From: Streptomyces novaecaesareae
GTDB taxonomy: Bacteria > Actinomycetota > Actinomycetes > Streptomycetales > Streptomycetaceae
Direction: 5' to 3'
Length of the DNA stretch: 33,431 nucleotides
Assembly: GCF_000716875.1 (NCBI RefSeq)
Contig: NZ_JNWQ01000074.1
Span: 1-33,431 of the forward strand
A program made the translations under genes and the position numbers. The notes under the pieces are model-generated. The model saw only the letters and a list, made by a program, of their open reading frames with translations. It made no database searches and had not been told where the DNA came from. Shown here piece after piece: positions 7,549 through 17,053 of the stretch (within the stretch, counting starts at the first letter, position 1; the number at the start of each line of letters is the position of its first letter).

Positions 7549-8325
7549 TCAGCGGGACGCGGACGTGCGGTCCAGGAAGCGCCGCACCCCGTCCCGTACG
7601 CCCTCGGTCGGTACGGTCGCCGCGAAGGCCGCCGCCTCCACCGCGAGCCCTTCGTCGATCGGCAGGTTGATGCCCCGGGTCACGGCCCGCAGGCAGGCGG
7701 CCACCGCGGTGGGCGCGTGCCGGGTGATGCGATCCGCCAAGTCCCGAGCGGCAGAGAGCAGTTCGCCCGCCGGGACGACCGCGTTGACCAGCCCGATCTG
7801 CTCCGCGCGGGCGGCCGGGATCGGGTCGCCGGTCAGGATCAGCTCCAGGCCGCGCTTACGGCCGACATGGCGCGGCAGCCGCTGCGAACCGCCGAAGGGC
7901 GGCGGGAAGCCGAGCGAGATCTCCGGCTTGGCGAAGGTCGCGTGCTCGACCGCGACGGCCAGCGGAGCGGCCTCGGTGACCTCGCAACCACCGCCGTACG
8001 CCAGGCCGTTGACGGCCACGATGATCGGCTTGGGGAACTCCTCGATCCGCCGGGTGAGCGCGTGCCCGCGCCGGACGAACTCGCGCAGCGCCCGCTCGGG
8101 CCCGCCGGCGATGCTGGCAGCCAGGGACGGGATGTCGGCGCCCGCGCTGAACGCCCGTTGCCCGGCGCCGGTCAGGATCACGGCGCGGACGGTGTCGTCG
8201 GCGTCGATGCGGTCGAGTTCGGCGAGCAGCGCGTCGATCGTCGGGTAGTCGAGGGCGTTGAGCTTCTTCTCCCGGTCGATGGTGAGGGTGACGACGTGCT
8301 GGTCCCGCTCGCTGCGGATGGTCAT
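7549..8325 (-). CDS. Enoyl-CoA hydratase/isomerase family protein
   Basis: This 258-residue crotonase-fold enzyme would hydrate or isomerise enoyl-CoA in fatty-acid or related catabolism. The oxyanion-hole region AFSAGADIPSLA and the active-site segment NGLAYGGGCEVTEAAPLA are visible. The two glutamates used by true hydratases are both present, in GGGCE and in KPEISLGF. The segment GFPPPFGGSQRLPRHVG replaces the more usual PGAGGTQRL. The ATG (complement of 8323-8325) gives the normal family N-terminus MTIRSERDQHVVTLTIDRE; the frame stays open further upstream, but those residues do not fit the family. It is divergent from the MocR-type regulator at 8509 with a strong inverted repeat between them. 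The acyl substrate is unknown. Confidence 0.88.
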   Translation of the reverse strand: MTIRSERDQHVVTLTIDREKKLNALDYPTIDALLAELDRIDADDTVRAVILTGAGQRAFSAGADIPSLAASIAGGPERALREFVRRGHALTRRIEEFPKPIIVAVNGLAYGGGCEVTEAAPLAVAVEHATFAKPEISLGFPPPFGGSQRLPRHVGRKRGLELILTGDPIPAARAEQIGLVNAVVPAGELLSAARDLADRITRHAPTAVAACLRAVTRGINLPIDEGLAVEAAAFAATVPTEGVRDGVRRFLDRTSASR

Positions 8326-8409
8326 GGGCGCATGCTCCGTTCCCGGCCGTTTCCCGGCCCTGCTCCCGGCTTCACTGCCGGACGGACGTATCGAGGCTAG
8401 GAACACTCG

Positions 8410-8437
8410 TCCAGGACAATCCAGTTATTGTCCTGGA
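8410..8437. promoter_or_regulatory. 11-bp-arm inverted repeat, probable MocR operator
   Basis: CCAGGACAAT (8411-8420) and ATTGTCCTGG (8427-8436) form a perfect inverted repeat with a 6-bp spacer, extended by one more T/A pair at 8410 and 8437. It lies between the divergent enoyl-CoA hydratase and MocR-type genes, 85 bp and 71 bp from their starts. It also contains TTGTCC hexamers that could act as -35 elements on both strands, so regulator binding could affect both genes. Confidence 0.6.
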
Positions 8438-8508
8438 TACACTCCCGCGCACCAGAAACGCCGCGGGAACGCCAGGACGGCCGGCACGGCCAGGACGGCA
8501 GGTGACCC

Positions 8509-9843
8509 GTGCGACCCCCTTCCTACAAGGCCATCGTCGACGAGTACGCGGCGGCGATCCGCTCCGGCGCCCTCCCCGCGGGCACCCGGCTGCCGACCCA
8601 CCGCACGCTCGCCCGCGAACGGCGGATCGCACTCGCCACCGCCACCCGGGTGTACGCCGAACTGGCCGCCGCCGGGCTGGTGGTGGGTGAGCGGGGCCGC
8701 GGCACCTTCGTCCGGGTGCGCTCCGGCTACGACGGCATCGAGCCCTCGCGCGCACTCCCGGTACCCCGGGTGGCGGACCTCTCCTTCAACCAGCCGCTCG
8801 CCCCTGACCAGGGCGACCTGCTCCGGCAGGCGCTGCGGGCGCTGGCCTCCTCGGGCGACGCGGAGGCGCTGCTGCGCCAGCACCCGCCGGGCGGCCACCG
8901 GCACGACCGGGCCACCGTGGCCACCTACCTGCTGGACCGCGGAATCGACACGGCACCGGAGAACGTGCTGCTCGCCAGCGGGGCGCAGCAGGCACTGGAC
9001 TGCGTCCTGCGCGTCCTCACCCGCCCCGGCGACGTCCTCGCCGTGGACACCCTCAGCTACCCCGGCATCAAGCTGCTCGCCGCCGCCCACGGGCTCGACC
9101 TGGCGCCCGTCCCGGTGACCGCCGCGGGCCCGGACCTCGACGCGCTCGACCGGCTCTGCCGCACCCGCCCGGTGCGCGCGGTGTACACCATGCCGACCGT
9201 CCACAACCCGCTGGGCTGGGTGCTCGACCGGACGCAGCGCGAGCGCCTCGTCGGCCTCGCCGCCGAGCACGGCTGTCCGCTGATCGAGGACGGCACGTAC
9301 GCCTTCCTGGAGGCCGCGCCGCCCCCTCCGCTGCAGGCCCTCGCACCCGAGCACACCTGCTACGTGGCCGGCCTCTCGAAGAACGTGGCACCGGGGCTGC
9401 GGTTCGGCTTCGCCGTCCTGCCCGACCGCCTGCTCCGGGCCGCGACCACCGGCCTGCGCACGGCGGCCTGGGGCGCGCCGGGCCTGATCACCGCCCTCGC
9501 CACCGGCTGGCTCGCGGACGGCACGGTCGCCCGCCTGGAGCAGCAGCGCCGCACGGACGCCGCGGCCCGTCAGGCCGTCGCCCGTGCGGCCCTCGCCGGC
9601 CTGACCACCACGGCCCACCCCACGTCCTACGTCCTCTGGCTCACCCTCGAACCCCACCAGCGCCCCGACCACGCGGCCGCGCTCCTCGCCGCCGAGGGCA
9701 TCCTGATCTCCACCGCCGACGCCTTCGCCACCACCCCCCACCACCCCAGCGCCCTGCGCCTCGCCCTCGCCACACCCCCGCTGGCAGACCTCCGCACCGC
9801 CCTGACCCGCCTCCGCACCACCCTCGACGCCATCGCCCCGTGA
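8509..9843 (+). CDS. MocR/PdxR-type regulator (GntR HTH + aminotransferase domain)
   Basis: This 444-residue protein has a GntR winged helix at about residues 1-70 (RLPTHRTLARERRIALATAT, then RVYAELAAAGLVVGERGRGTFV) joined to a fold-type I aminotransferase-like domain (about 90-444). PLP-binding features are present: Asn233 in HNPLG, Asp261 in LIEDGTYAF, the Schiff-base Lys291 in GLSKNVAPGLRFG, and Arg298. MocR-family proteins sense PLP or an amino-acid-PLP adduct and control transcription; most are regulators rather than enzymes. The start is GTG 8509. The gene diverges from the enoyl-CoA hydratase across the 8410-8437 inverted repeat. A pdx gene or aminotransferase target is not present nearby, so the effector is open. 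Confidence 0.88.
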   Translation: MRPPSYKAIVDEYAAAIRSGALPAGTRLPTHRTLARERRIALATATRVYAELAAAGLVVGERGRGTFVRVRSGYDGIEPSRALPVPRVADLSFNQPLAPDQGDLLRQALRALASSGDAEALLRQHPPGGHRHDRATVATYLLDRGIDTAPENVLLASGAQQALDCVLRVLTRPGDVLAVDTLSYPGIKLLAAAHGLDLAPVPVTAAGPDLDALDRLCRTRPVRAVYTMPTVHNPLGWVLDRTQRERLVGLAAEHGCPLIEDGTYAFLEAAPPPPLQALAPEHTCYVAGLSKNVAPGLRFGFAVLPDRLLRAATTGLRTAAWGAPGLITALATGWLADGTVARLEQQRRTDAAARQAVARAALAGLTTTAHPTSYVLWLTLEPHQRPDHAAALLAAEGILISTADAFATTPHHPSALRLALATPPLADLRTALTRLRTTLDAIAP

Positions 9844-9888
9844 CCCGCCCCTCCACCGCCCCGTCCCATCCCACGAGGAAAAAATAAC

Positions 9889-10085
9889 TAGACCGGTCTG
9901 CATATTTCTTCACGAATCTGTAGACCGATCTGCATAGTCCATTCCCACCCGAGACCCCACCAGCACAGGAAGTCGACCAGGCCGACTTCCTGTGCACCCC
10001 ACCTCACGGTCGGAAGCAATTCAGTAGACCGGTCGACATATTCGCTGTTTCCTCCACATAAATCTGTAGACCGGTCTGCATATTT
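9889..10085. repeat. Four copies of TAGACCGGTCTGCATAT between convergent genes
   Basis: Copies lie at 9889-9907 (TAGACCGGTCTGCATATTT), 9921-9938 (one change, CCGATCT), 10025-10042 (CCGGTCGACATATT) and 10067-10085 (identical to copy 1). Each contains the palindrome AGACCGGTCT or a near form, directly before an AT-rich CATATT-like hexamer. Copies 2 and 4 also share the preceding AATCTG. The region is far more AT-rich than the rest of the window and separates the 3' ends of the MocR and WYL genes. AGACCGGTCT-type palindromes resemble repressor operators over a -10 box, so these may be relic or active promoter-operators. Confidence 0.85.
9963..9995 (+). terminator. Perfect 13-bp hairpin between convergent genes
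   Basis: GCACAGGAAGTCG (9963-9975) pairs perfectly with CGACTTCCTGTGC (9983-9995) around a 7-nt loop. It lies 120 bp after the MocR-type gene and inside the repeat array. No T tract follows on the plus strand. It may end transcription from either side. Confidence 0.55.
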
Positions 10086-10118
10086 CTCCCCCGACTCGAA
10101 GGTCCCGGCCCGCACCAA

Positions 10119-10137
10119 AAGTCGGCCCGTCCGACTT
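10119..10137 (-). terminator. Intrinsic terminator of the WYL regulator
   Basis: On the minus strand, AAGTCGG pairs with CCGACTT around ACGGG and is followed by TT, giving a run of four T at the 3' side. It begins 1 nt after the stop codon of the WYL gene. The stem repeats the AGTCGG/CCGACT core of the hairpin at 9963-9995. Confidence 0.6.
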
Positions 10138-10138
10138 C

Positions 10139-11137
10139 CTACTCCTCCCCCGCCGCAGCCCCCGCACCCGCACCCTCCCCCGCAGCCGCCCGCCCGAAGC
10201 GGGCGCTCCAGTCCTCCAGCAGCGTGAGCAGGCCAGGGGGGCCGATCACCCGGAACTCGGCGCCCAGGGAGCCCAGGGCCATGGCGGGCCAGTCGAGGGA
10301 GTCGGCGGTCATCAGCAGCCGACAGCGGCCGGCGGCGACGGGCTCGACGGTCCCCCACCGTCCGACCCGTGCCCGGACGTACTCGGCCGGCGCCTCGACC
10401 AGCGCCTCCACCCGGTGCGGGCGGGGCATGGCGTGCAGCCCCGCGCGAACGAACTCCGCGGCGTCGGCCGCCGGCAGCACACGCGGGGCGAAGCGCGCGC
10501 CCCCGCCCTGCGGGGCGGTCAGCCGGTCGAGGCGGAAGCTGCGCCAGTCGGCGCGGTCGAGGTCGTACGCGACCAGGTACCAGCGGCGGTTCAGGCATAC
10601 CAGCCGGTGCGGCTCGACCTGCCGCTCCGTCCCGCGCCCGTCGGCGGCGGTGTACGCGAACCGGATCCGCTCCCCGTCCCTGCAGGCCAGCGCCACCACG
10701 GTGAGGACGTCCGGGTCGACGCCCGCCCCCGCCTGGGTGCCCCAGTCGACCGGGACGGTCACCGCCCGCAGCGCCTCCACCCGGCGCCGCAGCCTGGCCG
10801 GCATCACCTGGACCACCTTCGCCAGCACCCGCACCGAGGCCTCGGCGACGCCCTCCACCGGGCTTTCCGCCGCCGCCTGCAGTCCCACCGCCAGCGCCAC
10901 CGCCTCCTCGTCGTCGATGACCAGCGGCGGCAGCGCCGCGCCCGCGGCCAGCTGGTAGCCGCCGTCGACGCCGCGCTGCGCCTCGACGGGGTAGCCGAGT
11001 TCACGCAGCCGGTCGACGTCCCGACGCAGGGTGCGGACGGAGACGCCGAGCCGGTCGGCCAGTTCCCCGCCCGGCCAGTACCGGTGGGTCTGGAGCAGGG
11101 AGAGCAGTCGCAGCGTGCGGGTGCTGGTGTTCGCCAT
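10139..11137 (-). CDS. WYL-domain transcriptional regulator with DeoR-type HTH
   Basis: This 332-residue protein has an N-terminal helix-turn-helix (TLRLLSLLQTHRYWPGGELA, DRLGVSVRTLRRDVDRLREL), the link region GYPVEAQRGVDGGYQL, and a WYL sensor domain around residues 145-225 (RIRFAYTAADG, VEPHRLVCLNRRWYLVAYDL, SFRLDRLT). The core W-Y-L is present in RRWYLVAYD. WYL proteins are regulators that probably sense small ligands or nucleic acids. It diverges from the DinB-family gene at 11238, a common actinobacterial pairing, so that gene is the likely target (inference). GGAGG lies unusually close to the ATG, so a leaderless or altered start is possible. The C-terminal tail is Ala/Gly-rich. Confidence 0.88.
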   Translation of the reverse strand: MANTSTRTLRLLSLLQTHRYWPGGELADRLGVSVRTLRRDVDRLRELGYPVEAQRGVDGGYQLAAGAALPPLVIDDEEAVALAVGLQAAAESPVEGVAEASVRVLAKVVQVMPARLRRRVEALRAVTVPVDWGTQAGAGVDPDVLTVVALACRDGERIRFAYTAADGRGTERQVEPHRLVCLNRRWYLVAYDLDRADWRSFRLDRLTAPQGGGARFAPRVLPAADAAEFVRAGLHAMPRPHRVEALVEAPAEYVRARVGRWGTVEPVAAGRCRLLMTADSLDWPAMALGSLGAEFRVIGPPGLLTLLEDWSARFGRAAAGEGAGAGAAAGEE

Positions 11138-11237
11138 GCCTCCGATTCTCGCCGGGATTCAGGACGGAAAGTGGCCGCTATGGTCCGTAGCGTTGGTCTT
11201 GTCCGAGAGCGCAGGAACCGAACGGAAGGCCAGAACC

Positions 11238-11813
11238 ATGACCACGACGACGACCCCGACCCCGACCACGACCGCCACCACCCCCACCGCGGCCCCCGCC
11301 CCCGTCACCGGCGAGCGCGCCGACCTCCTGGTGGCGCTGGCGAAGCAGCGGCACTTCCTGCGCTTCACCACCCGAGACCTCACCGACGAGCAGGCCGGTC
11401 TGCGGACCACCGCGAGCGCGCTGTGTCTGGGCGGCCTGATCAAGCACGTGACCACGGTCGAGCGGCTCTGGGCCGAGTTCATCGTGGCGGGCCCGTCCGC
11501 GATGCCCGACTTCACCACCTGGACCGAGGCCGACTTCGCCCGCCGCGCGGACGAGTTCCGGATGCTGCCCGGGGAGACGCTGACCGGCGTCCTGGACGCG
11601 TACGCCGAGGTGGCACGCCGTACGGACGACCTGGTGGTCGCGCTCCCCGACCTGGACGCCGCCCAGCCGCTGCCGAAGGCCCCCTGGTTCGAGCCGGACG
11701 CCGAGTGGTCGGCCCGCCGGGTGCTGCTGCACGTCGTGGCCGAGACCGCCCAGCACGCCGGCCACGCCGACATCATCCGCGAGTCCCTGGACGGCGCGAA
11801 GAGCATGGGCTGA
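11238..11813 (+). CDS. DinB/DUF664 family protein
   Basis: This 191-residue four-helix-bundle protein is of the DinB/DUF664 type. After a low-complexity Thr/Pro N-terminus (residues 1-25) the domain shows GLIKHVTTVERLWAEF in an early helix and LLHVVAETAQHAGHADIIRE in the last helix. The three histidines (KHVTT, LLHVV, QHAGH) are the usual metal ligands of the superfamily, which includes mycothiol- or bacillithiol-dependent transferases. A thiol-transfer role is possible but not shown by the sequence. The ATG at 11238 follows GGAAGG at 11223-11228. It is divergent from the WYL regulator, with a 100-bp shared upstream region that contains TAGCGT at 11188-11193, a possible -10 box. Confidence 0.82.
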   Translation: MTTTTTPTPTTTATTPTAAPAPVTGERADLLVALAKQRHFLRFTTRDLTDEQAGLRTTASALCLGGLIKHVTTVERLWAEFIVAGPSAMPDFTTWTEADFARRADEFRMLPGETLTGVLDAYAEVARRTDDLVVALPDLDAAQPLPKAPWFEPDAEWSARRVLLHVVAETAQHAGHADIIRESLDGAKSMG

Positions 11814-11903
11814 GAGGGAACCGTCCGGTCCGGAGCGCACCGGGGTCCGTCGGCGTCCGCCGACGGACCCCGCGGACCAGCGGGCCCGCCCTCAGCCCCG
11901 CCC

Positions 11904-12119
11904 TCAGCCCCGCCCGACCAGCGTGAACCCGGCCCCGTCGACCACGCTGCGGACCACAGCCTCGTCCAGCGGCTGCGCGGAGGCCACGGTGACCCGCCCG
12001 CTGGGCGCGTCCGCGACGACGTCGGTGACGCCCGGAAGGGCGGAGAGCCCGGCACTGACCGTCCGTTCGCAGTGGCCGCAGCTCATCCCGTCGACGGTGA
12101 AAACAGCGGTGGTGGACAT
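11904..12119 (-). CDS. Heavy-metal-associated (HMA) protein, CopZ-like
   Basis: This 71-residue protein is a complete stand-alone HMA domain: MSTTAVFTVDGMSCGHCERT with the metal-binding GMSCGHC (Cys14 and Cys17), then a second helix and the closing strand GFTLV. Such proteins carry Cu(I) in the cytoplasm and hand it to a P-type ATPase. Neither a CopA ATPase nor a CsoR repressor is in this window, so it is an orphan here. AGGAGG lies just upstream of the ATG (complement of 12117-12119), which decides the start; a longer open frame to 12257 would add non-family sequence. Metal specificity is inferred from the motif. Confidence 0.87.
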   Translation of the reverse strand: MSTTAVFTVDGMSCGHCERTVSAGLSALPGVTDVVADAPSGRVTVASAQPLDEAVVRSVVDGAGFTLVGRG

Positions 12120-12452
12120 GGCGGTGCCTCCTATGGCGCTTCCGTGGGGTGGGTGGATCGACCCGCACCACAACACCGGATTCCGGCGGCCAGGCCCAGG
12201 GACACGCCGCACGGGTGACACCATCGAGCGGTTCCGGGAACCGACCGGGCCCCGCATCCGACCGGAGCCCCGCGCCCACTCACGCCGAGCCTCCGAACCC
12301 CGCGCCCCTGAACCCCGCGCCCCTGAACCACCACCTCACCCCCTCCCGTTCCTCCAGGTACAACCCGTCGCCGAACCGGGACTCGGCCCTGCCGGTCCCG
12401 GTCACCCATCGGCCGCCCCGACCGCCGATCCCCGTCCTGGAGCCGTACCACC
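12120..12452. other. 333-bp divergent gap with a 15-bp tandem repeat
   Basis: This gap separates the divergent CopZ-like and hemerythrin-like genes and holds the promoters of both. At 12295-12324 there are two exact 15-bp units of GAACCCCGCGCCCCT followed by a partial third, with a degenerate copy before them. I see no gene and no clear CsoR-type operator. Confidence 0.6.
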
Positions 12453-13136
12453 ATGTCCACCCTGGCCCCGATACACGCCCGACCGGACACCACCGCCCTC
12501 CTGCTGTGCCACGCCGCCCTGCGCGGCGAGTTCGCCCGCCTCGCGGCCGCCTGCCGCGCCCCCGGCGCGGAGCCGTTGCGGGCCGGGATCACCGACCACG
12601 TCGCGCTGATGCTGGACGTCCTGCACCTCCTCCACGAAGCCGAGGAGGACGTGCTCTGGCCCACGCTCGCCGGAGCCGCGCCCTACCTCCGGCCCGAACT
12701 GGACGCGCTGGGGGCACAGCGCGCGGCCCTGGCCGTCCCGATCGCCCGCGTCCGGCTCGCCGCCGGCACCGCCACCACCACAGCCGCCACCTCCGACCCC
12801 TTGGGCCGACTGGCCGATCCCCTCGCCGAGTTGGCCACGGCCGTCCGCGCGTACCTGGCCGCGAAGGAGGAGGTCTGCCTGGACGCGATCCACTCCCTCC
12901 TGCCGATGTCCGCCTGGGAGCGGTTCGACGAGGCCAGGCGGTGGTGCGTTCCGCCCGCCGAGCAGTCCCGCGTCGAGGGCGTCCTGCTGTCGTACGGCAG
13001 CCCGGAGCAGCTCGCGCACCTTCGCGCCACCACCGGCCGACTGCAGGGCTTCCTCGCCCTCCGGCTGACACTGCCCGCACACCACCGGCGGATGCGCGGG
13101 GTGTACGGCCACCTCGCCGCGGAGAGCACCCGTTGA
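12453..13136 (+). CDS. Hemerythrin-like domain protein, incomplete ligand set
   Basis: This 227-residue helical protein resembles the bacterial hemerythrin HHE domain. Visible ligand-type residues are His20 (LLLCHAALRGEF) and His61/Glu65 (LLHEAEEDVLWP). At the expected third and fourth positions, where the family has histidines (EH and HxxEE type motifs), this protein has Gln89 (LGAQRAAL) and Ala136 (YLAAKEEV). The classical di-iron site would then be incomplete, so oxygen or nitric oxide binding is uncertain. The C-terminal 80 residues contain a second helical region. ATG 12453 has GGAG about 12 nt upstream. The stop codon overlaps the next start (TTGA at 13133-13136), so the two proteins are probably made together. 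Confidence 0.72.
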   Translation: MSTLAPIHARPDTTALLLCHAALRGEFARLAAACRAPGAEPLRAGITDHVALMLDVLHLLHEAEEDVLWPTLAGAAPYLRPELDALGAQRAALAVPIARVRLAAGTATTTAATSDPLGRLADPLAELATAVRAYLAAKEEVCLDAIHSLLPMSAWERFDEARRWCVPPAEQSRVEGVLLSYGSPEQLAHLRATTGRLQGFLALRLTLPAHHRRMRGVYGHLAAESTR

Positions 13137-13876
13137 AGACGCCCGCCCGCCTCCACCCCTCCCGGATCCCCACACGGATCCTCATACAGCTGCGCCCCCG
13201 AAAGCCCTGGCACGGCGCGCTCGCCCTCGCCGTGGTCGCGGCCCTGACGGCCGGCCTGCTCTGGTGGCAGCCGTGGAGCGAGCGGGGCCGCGGCCCGGCC
13301 CCGCTTGCGTTCACCACCGCGCCCGGCGGCTCCGCCCGCTTCGGCACCGGCGAGCACCTGTACCGCTACAAGGTGCGGGTGGAGAACGGGATCGCGGAGA
13401 GCCCCGAGCAGTTCGCCGCCGAGGTGGACGCGGTCCTCGGCGACGTCCGGCACGGCTGGGCCGCCGGCGGCACCGCCTCCTTCCAGCGGATGCCCGCCGA
13501 CCCGGTCGACTTCACCGTCTACCTGGCCACCCCGCAGTCCACCGACCGGATCTGCGGCCAGTACGGGCTGGACACGGGCGGCTGGGTGAACTGCGGCGTC
13601 ACCCACCAGGTGGTCATCAACCTCAAGCGTTGGACGGAGCTGTCCGAGTTCTACCGGGGTGAGCCCGAGCTCTACCACGCGCTGGCGGTCAACCACGAGG
13701 TCGGCCACATCCTCGGCAACGGCCACGTCGACTGCCCGGGCCCGGGCGCCCCGGCGCCGGTGATGATGCAGCAGATCAAGGGCCTGCACGGCTGTGTCCC
13801 CAACGGCCGGCCCTACTCGGACACCGGCACCCTGCTCACCGGCCCACCGATCGAGGCCCCCACCAACGCCCCGTGA
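13133..13876 (+). CDS. DUF3152 protein with zinc metalloprotease-like motif
   Basis: This 247-residue protein has one N-terminal membrane segment (about residues 29-46) and a large extracellular domain of the DUF3152 type. Within it is HEVGHILGNGH (His188, Glu189, His192, His198), the metzincin-style zinc motif, followed by Met211 in a possible Met-turn (PVMMQQ). Cys141, 154, 201 and 221 could form disulfides. A membrane-anchored peptidase is the natural inference, but no substrate is known. The start is TTG 13133, overlapping the previous stop by 4 nt, with GGAGAG at 13121-13126 inside the upstream gene; no in-frame ATG lies before the membrane segment. The stop codon lies in the first unit of a 24-bp tandem repeat. 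Confidence 0.82.
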   Translation: MKTPARLHPSRIPTRILIQLRPRKPWHGALALAVVAALTAGLLWWQPWSERGRGPAPLAFTTAPGGSARFGTGEHLYRYKVRVENGIAESPEQFAAEVDAVLGDVRHGWAAGGTASFQRMPADPVDFTVYLATPQSTDRICGQYGLDTGGWVNCGVTHQVVINLKRWTELSEFYRGEPELYHALAVNHEVGHILGNGHVDCPGPGAPAPVMMQQIKGLHGCVPNGRPYSDTGTLLTGPPIEAPTNAP

Positions 13877-13964
13877 CGCCGAACACCGAACACCCCGTGC
13901 CCCCGAGCACCGAACGCCGCGTGACGCCCGGCACCGAACGCCCCGTAACGCCCGGGGCGGAGTC
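13869..13964. repeat. 24-bp minisatellite across the DUF3152 stop codon
   Basis: Units lie at 13869-13892, 13893-13916, 13917-13940 and a diverged fourth at 13941-13964. Each begins CCCCGTGACG or a close form, and units 1-3 continue with CACCGAAC. The first unit includes the last codons and TGA (13874-13876) of the DUF3152 gene. The remainder of the 214-bp spacer before the glutaminase shows only its ribosome binding site. Confidence 0.85.
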
Positions 13965-14090
13965 CCCGACCCCCCACCCCGTACCGAACCACCCTGCCGA
14001 ACACGGATAATCCTGGTCGGACCGGACGCCGCCCGCACCGCGCGCCCGGTCCCGATCATGTCCGTACGCGGTGCCGGTGGAGGAAGTGCG

Positions 14091-15029
14091 TTGAACGGTG
14101 TGCCCGGCGGGGAGAACCTGGACTGGCCGGTGCTGTTGGAGGCCGCCGAGGCGGCCGCCCGGGCGACGAGGGGCCGGGGCAAGGTCGCCGACTACATCCC
14201 GGCCCTCGCCACCGCCGACCCGGAGGCCTTCGGCATGGCCGTCGCCACCGTCGAAGGGGAGTTGTACGGCGTCGGAGACTGGGAGCAGCCGTTCTCCGTC
14301 CAGAGCGTGTCCAAGCTGTTCTCGCTGGCGCTCGCGGTCGCCTACGGCGGCGACGCGCTCTGGCGGGGCGTCGGCCGCGAGCCGTCCGGCAACCCGTTCA
14401 ACTCCCTCGTGCAGTTGGAGACCGAGCACGGCATCCCGCGCAACCCGTTCATCAACGCGGGCGCCCTCGTGGTCACCGACCGGCTGCAGAGCCTGACCGG
14501 CGACGCCTCCGGCGCGGTACGGGAGTTCCTGCGCCGCGAGTCCGGCAACCCCGGCCTCGACACCGACCCGGTGGTCGCCTCCTCCGAGGCCGAGCACGGC
14601 CACCGCAACGCCGCCCTGGCCCACTTCATCGCCAGCCACGGCAACCTGGAGAACCCGGTCGAGACCGTCCTGGAGCACTACTACGCCCACTGCGCGCTCA
14701 CGGCCAGCTGCCGGGACCTGGTCCTGGCCGGCTCCTTCCTGGCGCGCTACGGCATGCGCGCCGACGGCACCCACCTGATGTCGCGCAGCGAGGCCAAGCG
14801 CCTCAACGCCGTCCTGCTCACCTGCGGCACCTACGACGCGGCCGGCGAGTTCGCCTTCCGCGTCGGCCTCCCGGGCAAGAGCGGCGTCGGCGGCGGCATC
14901 CTGGCCATACTCCCCGGCCGCGCCACCGTCTGCGCCTGGGGCCCGCGCCTCGACCAGGCCGGCAACTCCGTCGCGGCGGTCACCGCCCTGGACACCCTGA
15001 CCACCCTCTCGGGCTGCTCGGTGTTCTAG
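14091..15029 (+). CDS. glsA: Glutaminase
   Basis: This 312-residue enzyme is a serine-type (beta-lactamase-like fold) glutaminase, hydrolysing L-glutamine to glutamate and ammonia in the cytoplasm. Family motifs are present: PFSVQSVSKLF with nucleophile Ser72 and Lys75, REPSGNPFNSL, GIPRNPFINAGAL, HGNLENPVETVLEHYY, and the glycine-rich GLPGKSGVGGGILAI. The length matches the usual 300-310. TTG 14091 was chosen because a strong GGTGGAGGAAG lies 5-14 nt upstream; an in-frame ATG at 14058 would add 11 residues (SVRGAGGGSA) without a comparable ribosome binding site. It converges on glmS across a strong hairpin. Confidence 0.9.
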   Translation: MNGVPGGENLDWPVLLEAAEAAARATRGRGKVADYIPALATADPEAFGMAVATVEGELYGVGDWEQPFSVQSVSKLFSLALAVAYGGDALWRGVGREPSGNPFNSLVQLETEHGIPRNPFINAGALVVTDRLQSLTGDASGAVREFLRRESGNPGLDTDPVVASSEAEHGHRNAALAHFIASHGNLENPVETVLEHYYAHCALTASCRDLVLAGSFLARYGMRADGTHLMSRSEAKRLNAVLLTCGTYDAAGEFAFRVGLPGKSGVGGGILAILPGRATVCAWGPRLDQAGNSVAAVTALDTLTTLSGCSVF

Positions 15030-15103
15030 CCGGCCGGTCCAGCGCCGTGTCCCCGCCCGCCGTTCCGGCACACTGCTCCGACACCGCCCGGGAGCGACAA
15101 CCG

Positions 15104-15134
15104 GGCCCCGGTCGTCCGCACAGCGACCGGGGCC
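15104..15134. terminator. Bidirectional terminator between glsA and glmS
   Basis: GGCCCCGGTCG (15104-15114) pairs perfectly with CGACCGGGGCC (15124-15134) around a 9-nt loop. It is placed between two convergent genes and could end both transcripts. No T tract is present. Confidence 0.65.
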
Positions 15135-15156
15135 AGGGGCCAGGGGCGAGGGGCGA
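15129..15156. repeat. 7-bp tandem repeat between convergent genes
   Basis: Two units of GGGGCCA are followed by two of GGGGCGA, overlapping the right arm of the glsA/glmS terminator. A short repeat with no evident function. Confidence 0.7.
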
Positions 15157-15174
15157 GGACCGCCCCGACGACGG

Positions 15175-17001
<1,827 letters not shown>

Positions 17002-17053
17002 GCGTGGTCTCCTCTTCAGGTCTTCAGGTCTTCGGAAGCTTCGAAAGCTCGGG

